From Marinomonas sargassi (GTDB lineage: Bacteria; Pseudomonadota; Gammaproteobacteria; Pseudomonadales; Marinomonadaceae), in the NCBI RefSeq assembly GCF_025716875.1, contig NZ_JAOVZB010000004.1:1-64000 (forward strand): a stretch of 64,000 nt of DNA. The letters are read 5' to 3'. The notes beneath the pieces are model-generated. The model was not told the DNA's origin. It saw only the letters and a list, made by a program, of their open reading frames with translations, and made no database searches. The number at the start of each line of letters is the position of its first letter. Positions within the stretch are counted from its first letter, which is position 1. The translations under genes were made by a program, and so were the position numbers. Positions 1 to 9,653 of this stretch are shown in pieces.

Positions 1-170
1 AAACACCAACTTACTTAATAAAGCGAATTGACGTGTTTGACTCTCGTGTAAGACTTCAATTTTTTTGAAAGTCTCCAGCGAGCGCCCACACAAATTATCT
101 GATTATCTATTTTAAAGAGCGTTGCTAATTCCACTTACAGCAGCCTGAGACCCTGTCCGTGTCAGCAAGG
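1..170 (-). other. rRNA operon leader (boxA region), upstream of an off-window 16S rRNA gene
   Basis: Read on the minus strand, this stretch resembles the transcribed leader that precedes 16S rRNA in gammaproteobacteria. A boxA-like element (GCTCTTTAAAAT, 120-109) is followed by an AT-rich spacer and then GTGTGGGCGCTCG (91-79), which parallels the E. coli leader phrase GTGTGGGCACTCG. An ACACGTCAATTC stretch near the edge also resembles the end of the E. coli leader. The 16S gene itself is not in the window; from the E. coli leader length it should begin within roughly a hundred bases to the left. The identification rests on remembered similarity to the E. coli leader. Confidence 0.85.
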
Positions 171-176
171 AGGCGT

Positions 177-204
177 ATATTACCACTTTAATAATTTAAT
201 GCAA
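177..204 (-). promoter_or_regulatory. rRNA operon promoter
   Basis: On the minus strand, a TTGCAT -35 box (204-199) is separated by 16 bp from a TAATAT -10 box (182-177). The next bases, ACGCCTCC, form the GC-rich discriminator typical of stringently controlled rRNA promoters. The T-rich tract at 211-220 sits where an UP element would be, and it is also the T-run of the fumarase terminator. Only one promoter is visible between the fumarase gene and boxA, whereas E. coli rrn operons have two. Confidence 0.75.
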
Positions 205-212
205 GAGAATAA

Positions 213-247
213 ACAAAAAAAACGCCATTTAATTAAATGGCGTTTTT
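213..247 (-). terminator. Rho-independent terminator of the fumarase gene
   Basis: A perfect 24-bp palindrome at 221-244 (arms AACGCCATTTAA) is flanked by an A-run on one side and a T-run on the other, so it can act in both directions. It lies 38 bases past the fumarase stop codon and directly upstream of the rRNA promoter. Confidence 0.85.
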
Positions 248-281
248 AAAGTTTGCTATTCAGTCTTGTAAAAAAACTAAA

Positions 282-1799
282 TCACTTAATTTCAAGCGCT
301 TGAGCTTCGATCTTAGCTTTCCACTCTTCTGGACCAGTAATGTGTACCGAAGTACCACTTGCATCTACTGCAACCGTCACAGGCATATCAACAACATCAA
401 ATTCGTAAATCGCTTCCATTCCCAATTCAGGGAAAGCAATAACTTCCGCTTTTTTGATTGCTTTAGATACTAAATAAGCAGCTCCACCAACAGCCATCAA
501 GTAAACAGCACCAAATTCTTTAATCGCTTCAACAGCTACCGGACCACGCTCAGACTTACCTATCATCCCAAGCAAGCCAGTCTTATCAAGAATGGTTCTA
601 GTAAATTTATCCATGCGAGTTGCCGTTGTCGGGCCAGCAGGACCAACTGCCTCATCTCGCACTGGATCAACAGGACCTACGTAGTAGATAAAACGCCCTT
701 TCAAATCTACCGGCAATTCTTCGCCGTTGGCCATCATTTCGACCATTTTCTTATGGGCAGCATCACGACCTGTTAGCATTTTACCGTTTAATAGAATCGT
801 TTCACCCGGCACCCAATCTTTAACTTGCTCAGGGGTAATCTCATTCAAATTAACACGGCGAACACTTTCACCCACTTCCCAAGTCACTTCAGGCCAATCA
901 TCTAATGATGGCGGAACCAAGTCAGCAGGACCAGAACCATCCAAAACAAAATGAGCATGACGAGTTGCTGCACAGTTTGGAATCATTGCGACAGGCAAAG
1001 ATGCCGCATGAGTTGGGTAATCTTTGATCTTCACATCAAGGACAGTTGTTAAACCACCTAAGCCTTGAGCACCAACACCGAGGTTATTCACCGCTTCAAA
1101 GATAGCAAGACGTAATTCTTCTACACGATTCTCTGGCCCACGAGCTTGCAGCTCATGAATATCAATGGGCTCCATCAATGATTCTTTAGCCAAAACCATC
1201 GCTTTTTCAGCTGTACCGCCAATACCTATACCCAACATACCTGGAGGACACCACCCTGCCCCCATAGTTGGAACCGTCTTCTTAACCCACTCAACAATAT
1301 CATCACTTGGATTCAGCATCGCCAACTTGGACTTATTCTCAGAGCCACCACCCTTCGCTGCCACGTGAACATCTACCGTATCACCAGGAACAACCTCCAT
1401 ATGAATCACTGCTGGAGTGTTATCTTTGGTATTTTTACGAGCACCTGCTGGATCATCCAAGATAGAGGCACGCAAAACATTATCAGGATGAAGATAAGCA
1501 CGACGCACACCTTCATTGATCATATCAGCGACACTTTTTGAACTTTCCCACTGAACATTCATACCTATTTTTACGAAGACGGTAACAATCCCAGTATCCT
1601 GACATATTGGGCGTTTACCTTCGGCACACATGCGAGAGTTAATAAGAATCTGCGCCATTGAATCTTTGGCCGCCTTACTTTCTTCCCTCTCATAGGCTTC
1701 ATGAAGTGCTTTAACAAAATCTAACGGGTGATAATAAGAAATGAATTGCAATGCATCCGCAACGCTATCCACCAAATCACTTTCTTTAATAATGCTCAT
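282..1799 (-). CDS. Class I fumarate hydratase, iron-sulfur type
   Basis: A 505-residue protein of the class I ([4Fe-4S]) fumarase family, which interconverts fumarate and malate in the TCA cycle in the cytoplasm. The N-terminal alpha region contains RPICQDTG (Cys about 66), AGWCPPG and IPNCAATR; their cysteines are the candidate cluster ligands. The C-terminal beta region contains YYVGPVDPVRDEAVGPAGP and TRMDKFT, so both halves that are separate subunits in some organisms are fused here. The start is supported by an AGGAGA ribosome site just upstream of the ATG. It is a single gene with its own terminator, directly upstream of an rRNA operon. I do not choose between fumA and fumB, since those names are enterobacterial. 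Confidence 0.95.
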   Translation of the reverse strand: MSIIKESDLVDSVADALQFISYYHPLDFVKALHEAYEREESKAAKDSMAQILINSRMCAEGKRPICQDTGIVTVFVKIGMNVQWESSKSVADMINEGVRRAYLHPDNVLRASILDDPAGARKNTKDNTPAVIHMEVVPGDTVDVHVAAKGGGSENKSKLAMLNPSDDIVEWVKKTVPTMGAGWCPPGMLGIGIGGTAEKAMVLAKESLMEPIDIHELQARGPENRVEELRLAIFEAVNNLGVGAQGLGGLTTVLDVKIKDYPTHAASLPVAMIPNCAATRHAHFVLDGSGPADLVPPSLDDWPEVTWEVGESVRRVNLNEITPEQVKDWVPGETILLNGKMLTGRDAAHKKMVEMMANGEELPVDLKGRFIYYVGPVDPVRDEAVGPAGPTTATRMDKFTRTILDKTGLLGMIGKSERGPVAVEAIKEFGAVYLMAVGGAAYLVSKAIKKAEVIAFPELGMEAIYEFDVVDMPVTVAVDASGTSVHITGPEEWKAKIEAQALEIK

Positions 1800-1892
1800 G
1801 CTTCTCTCCTGCTGAGTATTACAACTTTATGAAAACGAAATGGTAAAAGATGCAGCCACGCAAAGAAAGGTTTTACATGAACATAAAACAAA

Positions 1893-1927
1893 TATACCCC
1901 TCATCAACCGAATGAATGAGGGGTATA
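1893..1927 (-). terminator. Rho-independent terminator of the DUF2786-like gene
   Basis: A perfect 12-bp stem (TATACCCCTCAT at 1893-1904 with its complement at 1916-1927) has an 11-base loop. On the minus strand it is followed by a T-rich tract. It sits 33 bases past the stop of the gene at 1960-3588. Confidence 0.8.
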
Positions 1928-1959
1928 CGAAAAACAAAAATTTAGAAAAAGACTGAAAG

Positions 1960-3588
1960 CTAGCTTACTTTTTGCTTTCTCTCTGTTTTAGGCTTCTGCA
2001 CTGAGTGCTGAATGTATTCTTCCAAAATATCAGCTGTGAATTTTTCGCGCTCAGTTAGGGAAGTGATTTTTTCAGCCTCCCAATTAATTAAGCGAATAAA
2101 CACAGAGTACTTTTTAACATAACCAAAACCGACATCACGGACACTAAGACCGTTAGAATCCATAAGGTACATCACCTGCTCTAGATTCTTTTGCGCCTCA
2201 AACTGACCACCCTCACTCGCTGCAACCAACAACCCCTGAATACGCTCTAACGGAGATTCCGTTGGCTGAGTCGATTTCTGAGCAACACTTGATGACAAAA
2301 ACTTATCAAGCATTTCCTCTGTAAAAAACTCACGCTTTTGAACATCTTCAATAAGCGCAGACTCACGCTCAAGCAAACGAATAAATAAACTCTTATTTTT
2401 GATATCCGAAAACTCTAAATCCTTAAGAGATAAAGCGTTCTCCTCCATGATTTCGATCACTTTCGAATAAGATGCAGCCGCTTCATCACCAACAGAAACA
2501 GCACTTATCAGATGACCGCGAAGATCATGCATCACTTTAGCCGCTTGATAATCTTCTTTACGCTTCAAATGACTTTCATAAGCCAACTTATTTTCCACCA
2601 GCTGCTGACTCAACTGATCAAAACCATGAGCAGCCTCTTGCTCATCTTTCATGCTGGAAACACGAATTTTAGAGCAACTCTCCTCCCAAGCCTCATAGGA
2701 TTTCGCCCTAGCTTTAAAAGCTCTTTCCATTGCCTCCTCAAAGCTCCGCTCGATTTCCGCTCTTTTGGCACGCTCTTGAGTTTCCATTAACTCAAGCTCA
2801 TGACGTTTCTGCTTTTTGAGTTGCAAATTCTCTTCTGCCAAGGACAACTGAAAAGTCAAATTTTCAATATCTGTCTGGGCTTTCAGCTCGTCATAATCAG
2901 CTAACTCTTCATATACTTTCTGCCAATATACATTGTCAGCAAAAGGAGCCGATGGATCACTGTTTGAACCCTGCTTTTTAAGCCTATCAGCATAAGCACC
3001 AGGCTCGAAACGAAACACATCCGATGCATCAATAACATTATCATTGGCCGATACAGTTTCAGGCTCAACATCCGATTCGGTCAAACTTTCATCCTCAACA
3101 ACAAGTTTTTCATTAGTCGCACTTTCTTGATAGCTAGCATCGCCCACCAATTCATCATTTAAACTTTCAGGAGCAGCATCACTTTGCTCTGAAGCAGCAT
3201 CTTGACTAGTCGAATTTAAAGAATCATCAGAACCATAGGAGCCACTCAAATCCATATCATCTAAAATCGTTGGAGCTGACTCATAAGCCCTGCTAGGGTC
3301 ATAGGCCTTTTCACTGAAGCGACGCTGATATACAGGTTGCTGAGAAGAAGACTCTGATTTGCTCTCTTTGGTAAACTTAGGAGAAGCACCACCCCAGCTA
3401 ACTTTATAAAGCATCGAGCGATCACATAACTGCAAGATCGGCAGTTCTCGCTGGGCGATTTCATATAATCTAATCAGAGACTCTGCATGACGAAGCGCCA
3501 TGGTAGATTCACTAGAATTGGATGAAGTTGCTAAATTCAACAGTTTAACAACTTTCTGTATGGCCTTTTTTCTTCTGCGTATGCTCAT
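1960..3588 (-). CDS. Protein with three DUF2786-like units, an acidic linker and a coiled coil
   Basis: This 542-residue protein has no assigned function. Residues 1-50 (IQKVVKLLNLA, MALRHAESLIRLYEI) resemble the DUF2786 pattern of a short helix followed by an alanine-rich helix. Residues about 85-200 are acidic and rich in Ser, Asp and Glu, probably disordered. Residues about 225-350 are rich in Glu, Lys, Arg and Gln and predict a long coiled coil. The C-terminus holds two related units, about 355-440 and 455-535; each reads roughly 'helix, M(E/D)xNxLSxxD, SxFIRL..E, REFFTEEML or REKFTADIL'. The gene stands alone with its own terminator. DUF2786 is from memory; the internal repeat is visible directly. 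Confidence 0.75.
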   Translation of the reverse strand: MSIRRRKKAIQKVVKLLNLATSSNSSESTMALRHAESLIRLYEIAQRELPILQLCDRSMLYKVSWGGASPKFTKESKSESSSQQPVYQRRFSEKAYDPSRAYESAPTILDDMDLSGSYGSDDSLNSTSQDAASEQSDAAPESLNDELVGDASYQESATNEKLVVEDESLTESDVEPETVSANDNVIDASDVFRFEPGAYADRLKKQGSNSDPSAPFADNVYWQKVYEELADYDELKAQTDIENLTFQLSLAEENLQLKKQKRHELELMETQERAKRAEIERSFEEAMERAFKARAKSYEAWEESCSKIRVSSMKDEQEAAHGFDQLSQQLVENKLAYESHLKRKEDYQAAKVMHDLRGHLISAVSVGDEAAASYSKVIEIMEENALSLKDLEFSDIKNKSLFIRLLERESALIEDVQKREFFTEEMLDKFLSSSVAQKSTQPTESPLERIQGLLVAASEGGQFEAQKNLEQVMYLMDSNGLSVRDVGFGYVKKYSVFIRLINWEAEKITSLTEREKFTADILEEYIQHSVQKPKTERKQKVS

Positions 3589-3974
3589 AAAACATGCTTT
3601 CCAGTCAGCTAAATTCCATCACAACTTTTAAAATCAATGCGCACCAAACTAAATAAAGTAAGAAGCACATAATTTGTATTTACAGCCAAAAAAGCAAAAA
3701 CCTAGCCAACTCTAAAAAGGTCTTTAAAAACAAAAGCATAAGATTTAAAAAAGTCTAACACACTGGCCTAAACCGACAATATCAGGCACCCGTTTGCCCA
3801 ATACGGCAATCATTGCCTCCCCTCACATAAATCATTTTATCTTCAATGTTTTTTATTCGCTATTTAGTGATCATTAAGCAGTACAAACTTCAAGTCAGCT
3901 ATTTACAAAAAAGGCTTTCATAAGCACTATTAGCGACTTTACTTAAACAATCATATAAGAGACTCGGAGCCCGC
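3589..3974. other. Intergenic region between divergent genes, no feature recognised
   Basis: These 386 AT-rich bases separate two divergently transcribed genes and must carry both promoters, but I could not identify convincing -35/-10 pairs. No open frame, tRNA or strong hairpin is evident. GGAG about five bases before 3975 is the ribosome site of the next gene. Confidence 0.6.
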
Positions 3975-4844
3975 ATGTCCACAGTGCAATGCATTCTAGA
4001 TGCAAAAGCCAAACTAGCCGAATGCCCTCGTTGGGACGAAGACACCCAAACCCTCTACTTTGTTGATATTGATTCATTTCAACTACACGCTTACACATTA
4101 GCTTCGAAAGAGCTAAAAACACGCACTTTCGATGAAGAAATAGGCTGCTTTTCTTTATCTAGCCAAGGTGGATTCATTGCCGCTTTTCGATCTGGGGTTT
4201 ATACCTTCTCGGACTTTGACGCAGAGTTAGAACCCTACTGGCTAGCAACATACGACCAAACCAACACAAGATTTAATGACGGCCGCTGCGACGCAAAAGG
4301 TCGCTTCCTAGCGGGAACCATGTACAGCCCGAAAGATGCGTTTAAAGGTGCACTTCATCAGTTCAGCCAAAACAAAGAGACGCTACTTGATCAGGCAGCT
4401 TGGACATCCAATGGGCTAGCATTTTCGCCTGATAACAAAACAATGTATTACTCAGATACACCTAACCATATTGTTTACAAGTTTGATTATGACCTTGAAA
4501 CAGGTACAGCCTCTAACAAACAAACCTTTATAGAGTTCCCTCGAGGAAATGGTCGCCCAGACGGAGCCGCAGTAGATTCTGAAGGAAACTACTGGTCCGC
4601 TCTTTACCAAGGACAACGAGTTGTTAAAATTAGTCCAAACGGTGAAATTCTAGAAGAGATACCTGTGCCAGCCATTTATCCAACTATGGTGGCATTTGGT
4701 GGCGAGGACATGAGCACACTTTTCATAAGCACTTGTCGATCTGCCCATAGCGAAGAAGAGCTAAAAGAATTCCCTCACGCCGGCGGAATCTTTGCCATAG
4801 ACACCAATACAAAAGGCCAAATCGAACCTAAGTTCGCTGGCTAA
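3975..4844 (+). CDS. SMP-30/gluconolactonase family hydrolase
   Basis: A 289-residue six-bladed beta-propeller protein of the SMP-30/LRE family, whose members are metal-dependent lactonases in sugar acid catabolism. Family hallmarks are LAECPRWD near residue 15 (metal-binding Glu), [19 protein letters not shown] near 97, [19 protein letters not shown] near 143 (metal-binding Asn) and [15 protein letters not shown] near 195 (metal-binding Asp). No signal peptide is seen, so it should be cytoplasmic. A GGAG ribosome site precedes the ATG. It lies 31 bp upstream of proS on the same strand and may be co-transcribed, although no functional link is obvious. The substrate cannot be told from sequence. 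Confidence 0.88.
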   Translation: MSTVQCILDAKAKLAECPRWDEDTQTLYFVDIDSFQLHAYTLASKELKTRTFDEEIGCFSLSSQGGFIAAFRSGVYTFSDFDAELEPYWLATYDQTNTRFNDGRCDAKGRFLAGTMYSPKDAFKGALHQFSQNKETLLDQAAWTSNGLAFSPDNKTMYYSDTPNHIVYKFDYDLETGTASNKQTFIEFPRGNGRPDGAAVDSEGNYWSALYQGQRVVKISPNGEILEEIPVPAIYPTMVAFGGEDMSTLFISTCRSAHSEEELKEFPHAGGIFAIDTNTKGQIEPKFAG

Positions 4845-4875
4845 ACTACCATTTATTCATATAGATAAGGTTATC

Positions 4876-6603
4876 ATGCGCGCAAGCAACTATTTATTTT
4901 CTACCCTACGTGACGCCCCAACGGATGCAGTCGTAACAAGCCACCAGCTAATGATTCGTGCTGGGATGATCCGCCAGATTTCAAAAGGCCTTTATACTTG
5001 GCTACCTACAGGACTAAAGGTTTTCCGAAAAATTGAAAACATTGTTCGAGAAGAAATGGAAAAAGCAGGGTCATTAGAAGTCATAATGCCAAGTGTGCAG
5101 CCATCCGAATTATGGGAAGAAAGTGGCCGCTGGCAGAAATACGGCCCAGAACTACTTCGCATGAAAGACCGTCACGGCAGAGACTACTGCCTTGGCCCTA
5201 CACACGAAGAAGTGATTACAGACCTTGCTCGTAATGAATTGTCTAGCTACAAGCAATTACCAATGAATTTCTTCCAGATACAAACCAAATTCCGAGACGA
5301 AATTCGCCCTCGCTTTGGTGTAATGCGTTCACGCGAATTTTGTATGAAAGACGCTTACTCTTTCCATATTAGTGAAGAGTCACTACAAGAAACCTATGAT
5401 GTAATGCATAAAGCATACTGTAACGTCTTTGATCGCATTGGTTTAGATTACCGACCAGTATTGGCCGACACAGGAAGCATAGGTGGCGCCTACTCACACG
5501 AATTCCACGTACTTGCCGATTCAGGTGAAGATGATATCGCCTTTAGTGATTCTTCTGACTTCGCCGCTAACGTTGAATTGGCAGAGGCTGTTTGCTTAAA
5601 AGAAGAAGCAGACCAACCAAACCAAGAACTTGAAGAAGTTTTTACACCTAACTGCAAAACCATTCCCGAAGTCGCTGAGTTTTTAAAACTTGACGTTACA
5701 AGCACAGTAAAAACCATGCTTGTCAAAGGTCAAGATGCCGACGAGAAAGATACAATAGTCGCACTTGTTCTTCGAGGCGACCACACGATCAACGAATTGA
5801 AAGTAGAAAAGCTAGATGGCATCTTATCTCCTTTTGAATTTGCAAACGAAAGCGATATCTTAGAGCAAATCGGCTGTGCCCCTGGGTCAATTGGACCAAA
5901 AGGCCTAAAAGAAAAAGGCATTCGCGTTATTGCTGATCGCACGGCAGCAACTATGTCTGACTTCTGCGCTGGCGCGAACAAAGACGACTACCATTACACA
6001 GGCCTAAACTGGCAGCGTGACGGCATTGATCACGACATTGCCGACCTTCGTAATGTCGTAGAGGGTGATCCCTCTCCAGATGGTAAGGGAACCATCGTTA
6101 TTAAACGTGGTATTGAAGTCGGTCACATATTCCAACTAGGCAAACAATACGCCGAAGCCTTAAATGCCACAGTATTAGATGAAAACGGCAAAGCACAAGT
6201 GATGCAAATGGGCTGTTACGGTATTGGTGTATCTCGTATTGTTGCTTCTGCCATCGAACAAAACTTTGATGAAAAAGGCATTGTTTGGCCAGAAAGCATA
6301 GCGCCATTTGATCTCGCCATTATCGCCATGAATTACGATAAATCCGAAGCGGTACGTGAAGAATGCGAGCGTTTGTACTCCGAGCTAACAGCTCAAGGTC
6401 TAGACGTATTGCTTGACGATAGAAAAGAGCGCCCTGGTGTAAAATTTGCCGACTGCGAATTATTGGGCATTCCGCATCGACTCGTCGTTGGCGACAAAGG
6501 TCTTGCGAAAGATCAACTAGAATACAAATCTCGTAAAGCTGGCGAGAACCAAGATATCGCCAGAGCAGATGCTGTAGAGTTTATTGTCAACGCTAAAAAA
6601 TAA
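4876..6603 (+). CDS. proS: Prolyl-tRNA synthetase
   Basis: A 575-residue bacterial-type class II aminoacyl-tRNA synthetase that charges tRNA-Pro. The N-terminal [18 protein letters not shown], the motif 2 region ([25 protein letters not shown], about residues 138-162) and the motif 3 region ([18 protein letters not shown], about 440-457) are all present. Between them, about residues 230-400, is the insertion domain that hydrolyses misacylated Ala-tRNA-Pro in bacterial enzymes. The C-terminus is the anticodon-binding domain ([18 protein letters not shown]). Length is as expected for the family. A strong terminator follows at 6611. Confidence 0.97.
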   Translation: MRASNYLFSTLRDAPTDAVVTSHQLMIRAGMIRQISKGLYTWLPTGLKVFRKIENIVREEMEKAGSLEVIMPSVQPSELWEESGRWQKYGPELLRMKDRHGRDYCLGPTHEEVITDLARNELSSYKQLPMNFFQIQTKFRDEIRPRFGVMRSREFCMKDAYSFHISEESLQETYDVMHKAYCNVFDRIGLDYRPVLADTGSIGGAYSHEFHVLADSGEDDIAFSDSSDFAANVELAEAVCLKEEADQPNQELEEVFTPNCKTIPEVAEFLKLDVTSTVKTMLVKGQDADEKDTIVALVLRGDHTINELKVEKLDGILSPFEFANESDILEQIGCAPGSIGPKGLKEKGIRVIADRTAATMSDFCAGANKDDYHYTGLNWQRDGIDHDIADLRNVVEGDPSPDGKGTIVIKRGIEVGHIFQLGKQYAEALNATVLDENGKAQVMQMGCYGIGVSRIVASAIEQNFDEKGIVWPESIAPFDLAIIAMNYDKSEAVREECERLYSELTAQGLDVLLDDRKERPGVKFADCELLGIPHRLVVGDKGLAKDQLEYKSRKAGENQDIARADAVEFIVNAKK

Positions 6604-6610
6604 ACCCTAT

Positions 6611-6648
6611 AACCTGACGGCAGCACTCGCTCCGTCAGGTTTGCTTTT
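6611..6648 (+). terminator. Rho-independent terminator of proS
   Basis: A perfect 10-bp stem (AACCTGACGG at 6611-6620 with CCGTCAGGTT at 6632-6641) is followed by TGCTTTTCC. It begins eight bases past the proS stop codon and separates proS from the arsC-wrbA unit. Confidence 0.8.
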
Positions 6649-6687
6649 CCCCAATCAAATACGTTCGTTTCTTAAAAGGACATGGCC

Positions 6688-7032
6688 ATGACGACTATTT
6701 ACCACAACCCTCGCTGCTCAAAATCCCGTCAAACACTACAGTTACTCGAAGAGAACAATATCCAAGCAGATGTTCGCCTTTATCTACAAGACACACCAAG
6801 TAAAGAAGAGCTAGAAACTTTATTAGCTCAACTTGGCATATCTCCCCTTGAATTAATGCGTACCAAAGAGGCCGTATACAAAGAGTTAGGCCTAACGAAA
6901 GACTCTTCTGATGTAGAGCGCCTACAGGCAATGCAAGATCACCCAAAACTCATTGAAAGACCTATTGTCATCCATAACAACAAGGCAAAATTAGGTCGCC
7001 CTCCAGAAAATGTATTGGAGCTCTTCAAATGA
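6688..7032 (+). CDS. arsC: Arsenate reductase-like protein, ArsC/YfgD family
   Basis: A 114-residue thioredoxin-fold protein of the glutaredoxin-linked ArsC family. The catalytic Cys10 lies in HNPRCSKSRQT, and the distal PIVIHNNKAKLGRPPENVLE carries the Arg region that binds oxyanion in ArsC. The HNPRCSKSR form is closer to E. coli YfgD than to plasmid ArsC, so arsenate reduction is not certain. I place the start at 6688 rather than at the ATG at 6682, because the AAAAGGA ribosome site at 6674-6680 leaves only one base before 6682 but seven before 6688. It overlaps wrbA by four bases (ATGA), indicating translational coupling. Confidence 0.85.
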   Translation: MTTIYHNPRCSKSRQTLQLLEENNIQADVRLYLQDTPSKEELETLLAQLGISPLELMRTKEAVYKELGLTKDSSDVERLQAMQDHPKLIERPIVIHNNKAKLGRPPENVLELFK

Positions 7033-7631
7033 GTGAAGGCAATTACATCCTTATTCTCTTCTATAGTCGACACGGCTCTATTGCCGAAATGGCGAAACAT
7101 ATAGCGAGAGGTGTGAATAAAGTGGCAGGGATAGAAGCCAAAATCAGACAAGTCCCCAACGTCTCGGATACTACAGAAATTGCTTCTCCTGCCATACCAG
7201 ATGAAGGCGCCCCTTACTGCACACTAGAAGAATTGGCAGACTGTTCAGGGCTTGCCTTAGGCTCTCCTTCTTACTTTGGCAGCATGGCCGCACCTCTAAA
7301 GCATTTCATCGACCAGACCTCTACCCTATGGTTAACTGGCCGTCTAATAGACAAACCAGCTTGCGGCTTTACCAGCGCCAGTACATTACATGGCGGGCAG
7401 GAACAATGCCTCCATAGTATGATCACACCACTACTTCATCACGGCATGATATGGATGGGACTACCCTACAAGAATAAGGAACTCATTAGCACCGCTACAG
7501 GCGGAACACCATATGGTGCCAGTCATCTTGCTAACGACACTCAAGAAACATCATTAAGCGATGAGGAACAAAAGCTTTGTGAAGCACAAGGCATAAGAAT
7601 CGCAGAAATGGCCCTTAAGCTAGGGAAGTAA
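7029..7631 (+). CDS. wrbA: WrbA-type NAD(P)H:quinone oxidoreductase
   Basis: A 200-residue flavodoxin-fold protein of the WrbA family, which uses FMN to reduce quinones by two electrons and so limits redox cycling. The FMN phosphate loop is YSRHGSIAEMAKHIARGV (about residues 12-29). The flavin-contacting segments are GSPSYFGSMAAPLKHFIDQT (about 79-98) and TSASTLHGGQEQ (about 117-128). It starts inside the arsC stop codon, so the two are one operon. The pairing of arsC-type and wrbA genes recurs in pseudomonads. A bidirectional terminator follows. Confidence 0.9.
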   Translation: MSEGNYILILFYSRHGSIAEMAKHIARGVNKVAGIEAKIRQVPNVSDTTEIASPAIPDEGAPYCTLEELADCSGLALGSPSYFGSMAAPLKHFIDQTSTLWLTGRLIDKPACGFTSASTLHGGQEQCLHSMITPLLHHGMIWMGLPYKNKELISTATGGTPYGASHLANDTQETSLSDEEQKLCEAQGIRIAEMALKLGK

Positions 7632-7650
7632 ACCTCTCCAAATTCTTAAC

Positions 7651-7695
7651 ACAAAAAAACGCGTTATCTACCTCAATAGATAACGCGTTTTTTGT
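7651..7695. terminator. Bidirectional terminator between wrbA and cysB
   Basis: A long, nearly perfect inverted repeat runs from CACAAAAAAACGCG on the left to CGCGTTTTTTGTG on the right with a six-base loop (CCTCAA). It has T-runs on both strands and serves the convergent wrbA and cysB genes. Confidence 0.9.
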
Positions 7696-7714
7696 GACTT
7701 TAAATATATGGGCC

Positions 7715-8791
<1,077 letters not shown>

Positions 8792-8794
8792 TCA

Positions 8795-9556
8795 ATGGAT
8801 TTTCTTTGGTATATTTTGGCTGGCGCAGGTGTCGGTCTAGCAGTAGGTATAACCGGCGTGGGCGGCGGGTCTCTAATGACTCCTCTTCTTCTTTTATTCG
8901 GCTTTCCACCTCATATCGCCATTGGTACAGACTTGATGTATGCGGGTATTGCTAAAAGCACCGGCGTAGTCATGCATGCAAAGCGCGGTAATGTTAACTG
9001 GAAAGTGGTTACAGCCATGGCCTCTGGCAGTATTCCAGCATCCCTTATTACCATTTGGTTACTGTCGCAATTCGAAAAACCAGATCATTACCAAGAAATA
9101 CTAACTAGCTCCCTAGGTTTGATGTTAATCATTACCGCCATCGTCATTCTATTTAGGGCAAAAATAAGTGCTAACTTAAACCTAAATATGTCGAGTAATC
9201 AAAGCTCCAAGTTGATTTTTATTTGCGGCCTTTTCCTAGGTATTTTTGTGACACTCACGTCTGTTGGTGCTGGAGCCCTAGGCACCGCCTTTATGATGAT
9301 TTTGTTCCCTCTCATGCGGGCAAAGAACATTGTTGGGACAGATCTAGCACATGCCGTTCCACTCACCCTTGTCGCTGGTGTGGGTCATCTATTCTTAGGG
9401 AACATTGACTACGGTTTATTAGTCGCTCTACTGATAGGCTCAATACCTACCATTTATATCGGTACCCGTATTGCTGGCCATGTTCCTAACCATATTTTGC
9501 AAATGGTACTGTCGACCGCACTTTTATCTTTCGGAGTAAAGTACCTTTTCTTCTAA
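8795..9556 (+). CDS. TSUP family (TauE/SafE) membrane permease
   Basis: A 253-residue integral membrane protein of the TSUP family, members of which export sulfite or sulfoacetate or move other sulfur anions. It begins LWYILAGAGVGLAVGITGVGGGSLMTPLLLL, the signature glycine-rich first helix. A second half-repeat, GLFLGIFVTLTSVGAGALGTAFMMI, follows near residue 147. About seven to eight membrane helices are evident. Its position opposite cysB suggests a role in sulfur traffic; which anion it moves and in which direction cannot be read from the sequence. Confidence 0.85.
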   Translation: MDFLWYILAGAGVGLAVGITGVGGGSLMTPLLLLFGFPPHIAIGTDLMYAGIAKSTGVVMHAKRGNVNWKVVTAMASGSIPASLITIWLLSQFEKPDHYQEILTSSLGLMLIITAIVILFRAKISANLNLNMSSNQSSKLIFICGLFLGIFVTLTSVGAGALGTAFMMILFPLMRAKNIVGTDLAHAVPLTLVAGVGHLFLGNIDYGLLVALLIGSIPTIYIGTRIAGHVPNHILQMVLSTALLSFGVKYLFF

Positions 9557-9653
9557 AAAGTAAAAAAACTACGTTTTACGGTTCATTCGCAGCGCAAAAC
9601 AGGATATTGTACGCCGCATAAAAAAACACCAGTAATGTACAGGAATCCTCTTA

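Noticed and set aside
237..473. 78-codon open frame on the plus strand
   Set aside because: It lies over the fumarase terminator and the 3' end of the fumarase gene, with no ribosome site; it is a shadow frame.
9557..9653. aroG upstream region examined for TyrR boxes
   Set aside because: The GTAAA/TTTAC halves are 10 bases apart instead of the 6 required, so the match was not accepted.
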